Source: Tilletia caries (taxonomy: Eukaryota > Basidiomycota > Exobasidiomycetes > Tilletiales > Tilletiaceae). From it: DNA of 64,000 bases. Of the stretch, positions 56,922-64,000 are shown piece after piece. The notes under the pieces are model-generated. The model worked only from the letters and a program-made list of their open reading frames with translations. It searched no databases and was not told where the DNA came from. The position numbers and the translations under genes are program-made. Where the stretch lies: NCBI GenBank assembly GCA_032718865.1, contig JALUTQ010000005.1, positions 1,116,001-1,180,000 on the forward strand, in the 5' to 3' direction. Position 1 is the stretch's first letter. Each line of letters starts with the position of its first letter.

Positions 56922-57689
56922 ATGGGTGAGTATACGAGCATGATCTCCTCGCCTCGCTGGGCCGGGCCGGGCCTGGGCTTCCCCTTTTGAATGGCACGGC
57001 TGACTTAAGTCTGCTCGCTCCCATCCCCTCCCGTTCGACTCCCACCTCTCAGCATCCAACCCTACCGAGACCGCCCCCACCGCCGCGCCCGTCGAGGGAG
57101 AGCAGGTACCGCAGCAAGTCCAGGTCGACGAGTCACACATCGACCCGCAGGCCAACTCGAGCAAGCTCGAGAAGCTGCTCCAGAACCGGACGGATGCGCA
57201 GACATTGCAGGAGCAGAACATTCTGAAGAGTGCGTAGTTGTCCTCGACGCGTCTTGGTTCGATCTGCCTGACTGACTGGAGTATTTGCTTTGCTTGGAAT
57301 TTTTGTTTTGTGAACGTAGAAGCGTCCGTTGCGCCTGCTCTCCAGGCGGCACAGGCTGAGCTGGAGAAGCACCGTCTCGAGGACAAGGTAAGTTTCACGA
57401 ATGTTTCCCCTTCTCGTTTGCCTTACAACACAAGAGAATAAAACTTGCTCATTCCCTCTCTCCCTGGCTCCATTTTCTTCAGCTTGAAGGCTCGCTCGAA
57501 CGCCGACCCGAACGGGAAGATCTGGTCCGCCGCGGGATCATCAAGGAGACCAACCTGGCACCCGCCCTGCAGGCCAAAGCGGCCGAGCTGGAACGGGCAC
57601 AGCTCGAGGACAAGCTCGAGGGTGTCCTGGGTGCCCGGCCGGAGAAGGATGACTTGGTCAAGAAGGGCATTTTGCAGTCGGACGAATGA
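56922..57689 (+). CDS. RPEL-repeat protein
   Basis: Four exons, 56922-56925, 57053-57229, 57320-57387 and 57483-57689, give 151 aa. The first coding exon is only ATGG, immediately followed by a gtgagt donor. Three RPEL-like repeats are visible: KLEKLLQNRTDAQTLQEQNI, LERRPEREDLVRRGIIKE and LGARPEKDDLVKKGILQ, separated by repeated linkers NLAPALQAKAAELERAQLED and VAPALQAAQAELEKHRLED. RPEL motifs bind G-actin in animal MRTF/Phactr proteins; small fungal RPEL proteins are known but poorly studied. The first repeat has T in place of P and may be weak. The gene converges on RAM2. Confidence 0.88.
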
Positions 57690-58111
57690 AGCGTGCGCGC
57701 GTGACGTCTCCAGCCCAGTCCAAAGTTATCGATCTCTCGGAGAACTAGGGGAGCGATCATGATCGCCAATCCGCCCTCCCCCCAAGAACCAGATTCTCAG
57801 TAGAGGCTACCCTCGTCAAAATGACCTCGGTCGGGCCTCGTCCCAGCTTCAAGATTCCACCCTGTCTATCGAATATCAATCCGTCCCACAATCTTCGAAG
57901 AAGCGCGGCTTTTCATTTCTCACTCACACTTGTATTCTAACATGAAGCAGAAGGATCACCCCCATGGTTCCAGTCACCCTTTCTGTCCACACTCCACAGA
58001 TCAGCTTGGCAATTTCAAACACACTCGGACTTCACACGCGACCGCGCTGAAGTGGGCAACGACTTGAGTCGGGAAAGAAGGCAGCTGATTCTGAATTCCG
58101 TGAAGCCCCGC
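57690..58111. other. convergent 3' region, no gene seen
   Basis: 422 bp between the RPEL gene and RAM2 stops. Nothing else recognised. Confidence 0.4.
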
Positions 58112-59865
58112 TCATCGACCTAAGAGAGTCATGGTTCGTTCAGCCTTGTAGTGCCAGTATCGTTTCCGCATCGGATCAGCAATCAGGAGCCTTTGCAGTA
58201 TCTGTGGAGGGAGAGAAGAAAGACAACGAACAGTCAGCGAATGCTCATAAGTGGGGAATGCCTTTTTCCTTTCCGGTAAAAGGAGGAGAGAAACGCACCA
58301 CCTGAACCACCTGCTCGATATCTGCTAACCCACCCTCGCCGCTGTCGCCCGCTTTCCCACCAGCGACAAGCACCTTCGCACGTTCCTCCTCACAATCAAG
58401 CAACCATTCCAGTGCGAGCCATGGTGTCTTGCCGCCGCTGTCGACGGTCGGGGTTGCGGTCGCTTCTGCATGGGAAGGGATGAGAGAGAGTGCGAAGGAA
58501 GAGGCTGAGGTTGTGAAGGGTGTAGGGGATTGGGACGGATTTAGGCGACAGATGCTGTGAACAGAAGAAAGAAAGAGAGAGAGAGAGCTCTTTAGTCACT
58601 TCGAGAGAGAGGAAGAAGGCCGGCTTGAAGAGGAGAATTTCCTCACCCTCGCAGATAGTTCCATGCACTGGCGTTGTTGGGAGTGAGTGCAATCTTAGAC
58701 TTGGCGAACCTAGAAGGAAACAAATGAGGACGGGGTAGGTCAGAATCCCGGCTACAAGCGTGAGCAAAGACATTCCGGCAGGATTCCAAGCAGATAGAAG
58801 CAAACTCACCCGACCTCTCTCCGTACCCACTCCAGCTCGTTCGTCCCCTCTCGATCCGCGACCGTCTCCCGTGCACGCCCCGAGGCGAAAAGCACGAAGA
58901 ACCGATGATTCCACGCACTATTGTTCCTCACATCACTCTCCAGCAACCCATCCGTAAAGGCCAGTTCGCCATCCCAGAGCTGCGGGAACGTTCCCTGTGC
59001 CGCTTCCGCTTCCGCTTCTCCCGAATTTGGCTGTACGGCCGAGGGCGCAGAGTATGTAGGAGCGGGAACAGGAACGGGAGGAGGCGCGCTGGCGGTCGAT
59101 GTATCCCTCAAAGCCGACGTGGGAGGTAGGCCGCCAAAAAAGCAGAGCACCCACTGCCGATAGACCCAAGTATGATAATTCTTGGCGTCAATGTCGAGGA
59201 TGCTCGCCGTAAACTCGAGTTCGCGCGAAGGGTCGCCGAGGGCACTGACCACTCGTTTCCGTTGTTGCCTTGAGGAGGCAAAGAGGTCAGCTTTGGCCAC
59301 CCTGTAGCGCAGAGATGAGGACTGCAGGACTATAGCTCACCAGATCTGGTAGTTCTTCATACTCCCCGCCGCCATGTCGTCCAACAGCGCCAACTCCGCC
59401 TCGAGCGCCTTCCTCCTCCTTGCGTTGCTATCGCTCCCGCTTCCACCGCCCGCCCCTCCCGCTGCGCTCTCGATATCCTCCCCGTCGTCATCAGCCCCAG
59501 CAACCAAGAGCTGGGCCCGATAGTCCCAGACGGTGTAGTTGGACGGGTTGAGCTTGACCAGATGCTCCGTCAGCGCCAAAGCGCGAGCCGAGCGTTCCTG
59601 CTTGAGCATAAACGCGCGGAGGAGATCCATCGCTTTCGAGTCTGCCCTTCCCCATATGGTTCAAAGGGGTGCGAAAAGAACGATCAGCGAGCTCCCTTCC
59701 TGCCATGTAGGGCAGCCAAATGACCCACTCACATTCGGGCGCATAGAGGATTGGGCAGAGCGGCGATTCGGTGTCAGCCTGTGGCACGGGCTCGACGTCG
59801 GCCCAGATGGGCGCGGCAGCGTCGAAGGGCAGCGCGCCGAGACTTGCAGTAGCAGTAGACGCCAT
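58112..59865 (-). CDS. RAM2: protein farnesyltransferase / geranylgeranyltransferase-I alpha subunit
   Basis: Shared alpha subunit of the two CaaX prenyltransferases, cytosolic. Six exons, 59865-59733, 59641-59341, 59268-58810, 58709-58647, 58554-58302 and 58201-58112, give 432 aa. PPTA repeats are recognisable: KLNPSNYTVWDYR, ELEFTASILDIDAKNYHTW with YRQWVL, DVRNNSAWNHRFFVL, and LTPNNASAWNYLRG. The N-terminus IWADVEPVPQAD and YSKAMDLLRAFM are Ram2/FNTA-type. The C-terminal WLLDCEEERA and KRYWHYKAERT also fit. It is ~80-100 residues longer than typical because of Gly/Ser and Pro/Ala loops between helices (for example GGAGGGSGSDS and PPPVPVPAPTYSAPS). All phases agree. Confidence 0.93.
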
Positions 59866-60456
59866 CCTGTTTGTGTGGGTTCCTCCAACGAGTGCTGATG
59901 ATGGTTCAGGCTGACCCTCATCGCTTCATCAGCGCATCGCTGACCCTGGCCTCGGACCCTTTCTTGGAGAGAACCGGGTAGACTGAGCACGTATTTTGGT
60001 CGTGGAACGGGCCAGGAACCGTATTAAAAAACCAACCAGGATCTGGCTGGACACAGGACAGAATCTGCCGTCCGCAGAGCCACGTGGCTCCACTATGTCT
60101 GAGCCCTGCTGCTGTTCAGCATTAGCACGTGGCCTTCCTCAATGCCTAGCCACACAATATCATGGTATCCAGCTGTTCGCCTTCCGCTGGAATGCTCGCA
60201 GCCAGATCAACGACTACAATGTTTTCTAAAGGCCCTCAGTGACTCAGGAGATGAAAAGCTCAGCTGACAGAGCCTTCCTCCCCGACAGCTCTGCCTGCTC
60301 CCTGACACCGCAATGGGCATCATCATACAAAACAAAGCACAAATATACACCTGGAAACTCTTCTCTGATATCCTTCCATACTGTAGAAGTGGTTTGTAGT
60401 CTTATAGATTCATTCCAAGCGTGGGAACGCTCGAAGTAATTGTTAACGCATGCCAA
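59866..60456. other. RAM2 upstream region; CACGTG palindrome
   Basis: No supported gene. A 14-bp perfect palindrome GAGCCACGTGGCTC lies at 60077-60090, with another CACGTGG near 60127. A minus-strand open stretch at 60244-60456 (ERSHAWNESIRLQTTS, then VYLCFVLYDDAHCG) looks protein-like but has no ATG in frame or known family. Confidence 0.35.
60077..60090. promoter_or_regulatory. CACGTG palindrome upstream of RAM2
   Basis: A perfect 14-bp palindrome centred on CACGTG, about 212 b upstream of the RAM2 start; a candidate bHLH (Cbf1/Pho4-like) site. Confidence 0.35.
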
Positions 60457-61417
60457 TTTTATTATACCTGCTTCCTTCCTTCACATGCAATGAACATCAG
60501 TTTGCTAAGTAGTACACAACGGAACAGCTGTAGGAGATGCTTGTACTACCCCTTAATACTATGGGAGGAATCAAGAGCTGCAAGAATGCTTTTGCGGCGT
60601 GGGATGGCTCGATATATGTCAATCGATGCATAATAATTAATAATGATGCTCGTCCTTATGCATCCATACTCCATACTGGACTCGGGCAGCTCCATGAAAC
60701 ACGGCATAGGTTCTATCCAGCAATACCTGATGTATGATAAAGCTTTAGGCGACGTTCGAATACATGTCCAAACTTAAGGGCCTTCTCACGGGAAGCATTC
60801 CCGCGACAATGTCGCTGCTTCTCTTAACACGCCTGAAGCTAACATGCGAGAACAGTCCACACTCTCAATCAGAAAGTCGAAAAAGATGGCTTCATGGACA
60901 GCTGTAGGTATCAGTGATGCGCCGGTAGGCTTTGATCCCTTCTCTGGTGCTTCCCGGCAGAGGAGTGACCGTCAGCGTTTGAGGTAGGCTATGTGATTAA
61001 CAATCAGTTAACACTGAGAACCTGTTTTTCTTACCCTGAGGAGTCAATACTGCTCAGAACACTCTCAAAGTTGGCAGGAAAGGTCTCTGGGATGACGCAA
61101 GCAAATAGGTACCATTTTGTTATGTGTTGAATTCTGAATAGTTGGATGGTCGTGAATGGGAGTTCACAATTTCCAGACAATGACACGATGTGTATGCCTA
61201 GACACTTTTTGGTACACCAAGTGCACCTGAGTTTCCAACACCTCGAACTTCAAAACAAAAGTGTATGCGTTCGAAAGGTATGCTCATTGCGAGCTCATAG
61301 AACCTTTCAGACTAAAATTTGGATCAGGGAATGGGGCGTGGTAGGGACAAAATGATGTGTATCAAGAAGAACAGGATAGAAACAGGATTGGCATATGCGT
61401 AGGAGCGTTAAAGAGTC
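60457..61417. other. AT-richer stretch, nothing supported
   Basis: I see no gene here. Base composition appears lower in GC than the housekeeping part of the window, by eye. Confidence 0.35.
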
Positions 61418-62234
61418 AGATCAACGCCAGAAAGGTTTCACGAGCACCAGAGTACCATATGAAGCTAGGAAATGCTGTATAGGGAGTGTTAAAAAGATGT
61501 GAGCGGTGAAAAAACAAGGAAGTGTGTACTCACCGTTGATCAGCAGATTTGAGGACATCTGACGTTGCTGAAGCGCAACCAAAGCCTGCAAGGAGACGAA
61601 AGAGGGCGGGAATGGTACGTAAGTATACCATGGTGCTTTACGAGAAGTTTTTGAGAGCGTACGTACCTTTTCACAGGTATGCGAGCTGAAAAGGAAACAG
61701 GCAGCAAGGGTCTGGGAGAGCCCAACGTGCTCGCAAGGGCGACAGAGGTGCTGAACGGCAGCTAGAGGAGGGAAAGAAGCTTCATTTCAATATACTATAC
61801 TATATAGACAGATAAGAAGAGTAAGGGATGATCAGAAAGAAGAGAGGGTGAGCAATCGAGATGGATGGGATGGAAAATGTGAGCATAACCATGCCATTCA
61901 ACAGTCGCCAGTGCACAGAGAGAGGAGCTATGATCCAAATGACTTCAAAATTGACCCAGTACCTCTTCAAGTATCCCTGCGATAGATTGGAGACAGTCAG
62001 CATTGAAAAAATGGACAGGAGAAGATATTGAACGGTCAGAGTCACGGCAGAGTTGAGGAATGGGGAGAGTTAGTGATCTTTGAAAGGCAGCTGACTGTCA
62101 GAATCAGCACCAATCGCGCGCAAACGGCATCCAGAGCGACTTCATAGCTACCTAAACGACTCAGGCTTGGCTTTACCTTGTATGACTATGTGTGTTTTTG
62201 GATGCCATCCAGGTAAGGGCAGGGAAAGGCATGG
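61418..62234 (-). other. possible spliced gene, unidentified exon-like blocks
   Basis: On the minus strand, open blocks lie between plausible splice sites. A block at 62234-62177 reads GWHPKTHIVIQ. A block from 62151 reads SYEVALDAVCARL. Block 61976-61890 reads GYLKRYWVNFEVIWIIAPLS, then VHWRLLNGM. Blocks near 61770-61675 and 61594-61540 follow (QHLCRPCEHVGLSQTLAA; LVALQQRQMSSNLLING), and a terminal block could end SGARETFLALI-stop at ~61419. I could not obtain one consistent set of intron phases, so gene or pseudogene status is open. Confidence 0.3.
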
Positions 62235-62315
62235 CTGCGAGGAGTCTATATCAGCTGCTACGGAAGATGGCTGTCCGCTGTCTTGAAAAGGACAGATTCA
62301 TCAGGGTTTTGTTAG

Positions 62316-62425
62316 TGTGTCGCACACCCCAGTGCGAGCCCTGTGCGGTGCTGGATCACACGAAGTCCGTGCGAGGCTGTGCGTTGCAGTACCTCGCACA
62401 GGGGTCGCACACCGGTGTGCGACGT
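62316..62425. repeat. GC-rich foldback with TCGCAC/GTGCGA motifs
   Basis: A left arm GTCGCACACCCCAGTGCGAG matches the reverse complement of the right end (GTCGCACACCGGTGTGCGAC) imperfectly over ~38 b. The right end contains the perfect 16-bp palindrome CGCACACCGGTGTGCG. No target-site duplication found. It stands out as a GC-rich island; it could be a small foldback element. Confidence 0.5.
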
Positions 62426-63014
62426 CCCAGCCGCCGGGCTCGCCCAGGCCTCGCCCATACCTTTAATGCCAGTCAGCCAGGCCACGCAGTTGCCATTCAC
62501 TCATAGTATGTAAACATTTCAATGTAATACGATTGCGTTGGCCGAAGCCAGGTTAAAGAGATATAGCGATTGCTGCGCCGTGTGTGGTACGCGAGCGTGG
62601 TGCAATAGAGGGGAGCATGGGTGGATCAATTGATGGATGAAGGCAATGAAAGTGTAAGCTAAGCAGACTTGATCCTGAAGGGTGATCGAATACTGAGAGA
62701 CAGAAGGGTTAGGACACAGAAGAAGAATCGGGAAGCTGAGAGCAGTGAGAGCTGGTGTCTGGGTCCGGGGATCGGAAGGGTGGAGTGTTCAGCGGTGCAC
62801 AAGCAAGCGGCAAGTACGTGGGATGGAAAACTGTGCAAGTTGTGTCAGTACTCGATTCCAGACCGGCTCGCTGTGGCCTGTGCGGCTCAAGAAAGGAGGC
62901 GGGCGACAGGAGCAAAGGGAAATTACTGCGCTTCGATAAGAAAAAATGGAAAAGAATGAGCAGGCACAGTGAGCGTGGGTTCTTCTTCAGAGGGAGGATG
63001 ATATCAAGCAGGGG
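62426..63014. other. no supported gene
   Basis: Open frames exist on both strands (for example 62709-62915 minus) but none has a domain or convincing splice context. Confidence 0.3.
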
Positions 63015-64000
63015 TTAGGACGTCGACAGTACCAGGTTAGAAGCATGTGAGCTCCGCAGCAGCTGATGAATTCTGCGCAGAAACGGGAAGGTTGTTAGCG
63101 TTCAGCAAGAAAGCCTGTGGGAGGATTACGATGATTGGGAGCACGACGTGTGCGGGTTAGGGATAAAATGATTGGGAAAGATCGGTCAACATGTTCCTTA
63201 GAGTCAATGTCAGCAGTCGCCAGTCACTCTTCGTCAGTCGTCGTGCAGTGAGTGGCCATTCACCGTTGCAGAAGGGTTATCGCGTATCCTGCGCTGCGCA
63301 GGGAAGCCAAGAAAGCAGAGAAAAACCGTCAGAATAATCAGCATAGCGTGCGGACGGTTTAGGAGCGAGTGGACGCGCTTCACCAATACACGCCCCCGAG
63401 TAAGCTCAGAAGGAGGGGAAGCTAAGTTGAACAGAAACAAATGGTTAGTGGAGCATTCGGTGTGTATTCAGTGGCGAGTGCTCAGTGCGGTGTGAAAGAC
63501 GCAGGGAGCATGAGGCGTGCACTCACGAATCGCAATGAGTGTGGAAGAGGCATATAGACCGCGCGGAAGTAACCTGTGGACGCGAGTGTGTGGAAGGCGG
63601 CGATGCACGAAGCAGAAGATTGAGGTCTGGGGAGCTTAACAAGCTGCAATTGGAGATAAAACGTTGAAGCAATGTCAGGGCAAACTCTGATCAACAGGTT
63701 AAAGCTTCATTCATCAGTGATCAGTTGGTCAGTTATCAGTGAGTAGGCAACGTCAGTAGACAACGAAGGAGATGTGAGAAAAACCTCTTTGACCTCCCTG
63801 CCTACTGGGGCTGCTCGTTCCACGCGCATCAAAGTGGCTGCCACCGCTGACGGTGTAAGAATCTGGCGAAAGGTTCGCTCTTGGCTGTGGGTTAAGAGGC
63901 AGAGAGGTTCGACATTGCACTGAGAGAGAGAGAGAGATCATCCGAGTTCAGTCCGGATCGTAAGTAACCACCGCGATATACATAGATGGCACAACTCACT
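63015..64000 (-). other. possible 3' part of a membrane-protein gene, unidentified
   Basis: Splice-bounded minus-strand blocks read VKLPRPQSSASCIAAFHTLA, then STGYFRAVYMPLPHSLRF (ending at a gtgagt donor near 63526), LPLLLSLLGGVY (acceptor cttag near 63426), CAGYAITLLQR and IHQLLRSSHASN ending in a stop near 63015. These four junctions are mutually in phase and create a hydrophobic helix. An upstream block at about 63923-63785 reads SPDSYTVSGGSHFDARGTSS. The start would lie beyond 64000. No family recognised. Confidence 0.3.

Noticed and set aside
1..64000. tRNA, rRNA, CRIS​PR arrays
   Set aside because: No TFC-arm/acceptor pairs, rRNA-like blocks or regularly spaced repeats with unique spacers were found by eye.

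Overview
The window is nuclear DNA of a basidiomycete-type fungus. The evidence is a translation elongation factor 3 gene (fungal), many short (about 50-100 b) GT-AG introns with gtgagt/gtacgt donors and ctgac/ctaac branch points, GC-rich coding sequence, and a compact arrangement of divergent and convergent pairs. I cannot place it below phylum with confidence. No bacterial, CRISPR, rRNA or tRNA signal was seen. Exon coordinates below were assembled by hand; nearly every spliced model closes in frame with family-conserved residues across each junction.

Layout. 0.3-3.3 kb (-) RSP5/NEDD4 HECT ligase, divergent from 3.8-4.9 kb (+) a LYR-motif Mzm1 protein that continues into a mitoribosomal bL31m-like domain. 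5.0-6.0 kb (-) Tctex1 dynein light chain. 7.8-8.5 kb (+) small single-pass membrane protein. 9.4-13.4 kb (-) kelch-repeat single-pass membrane protein, divergent from 14.6-18.2 kb (+) LIMK/TESK-like kinase with a C1 zinc finger. 18.9-20.6 kb (-) CDP-alcohol phosphotransferase (EPT1/CPT1), divergent from 23.4-26.6 kb (+) cullin-3, with a complete 2,412-bp Mutator-like (MULE) transposon between them. 26.6-30.3 kb has no convincing gene but carries microsatellites and a tandem repeat with a period of about 180 bp. 30.3-33.6 kb (-) RAD3/XPD. 34.1-34.6 kb (-) small secreted protein. 36.4-39.5 kb (-) EF-3, flanked by a roughly 330-bp inverted duplication. 41.1-43.8 kb (+) DUF300/TMEM184 membrane protein. 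44.1-45.2 kb (-) MAPEG protein with two 7-nt micro-exons, divergent from 46.3-46.8 kb (+) a TXNDC17-like thioredoxin, with a 700-bp hAT derivative between them. 47.2-49.8 kb (+) RAD9. 50.0-52.4 kb (+) 2-methylisocitrate lyase. 52.9-54.8 kb (-) four-TM protein. 55.4-56.6 kb (+) WW protein. 56.9-57.7 kb (+) RPEL-repeat protein. 58.1-59.9 kb (-) RAM2 prenyltransferase alpha. 59.9-64 kb looks AT-richer, with splice-bounded open blocks on the minus strand that I could not identify.

Functionally this is mostly conserved housekeeping: ubiquitin ligation (RSP5, CUL3), repair and checkpoint (RAD3, RAD9), translation (EF-3), prenylation, phospholipid synthesis, propionyl-CoA disposal and respiratory/mitoribosome assembly. 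The unusual items are the Mzm1-bL31m fusion, the two target-site-flanked transposons that each sit in a divergent promoter, the MULE transposase broken three times at T5 runs, the inverted duplication that marks an apparent inversion of EF-3, and the micro-exon MAPEG gene.
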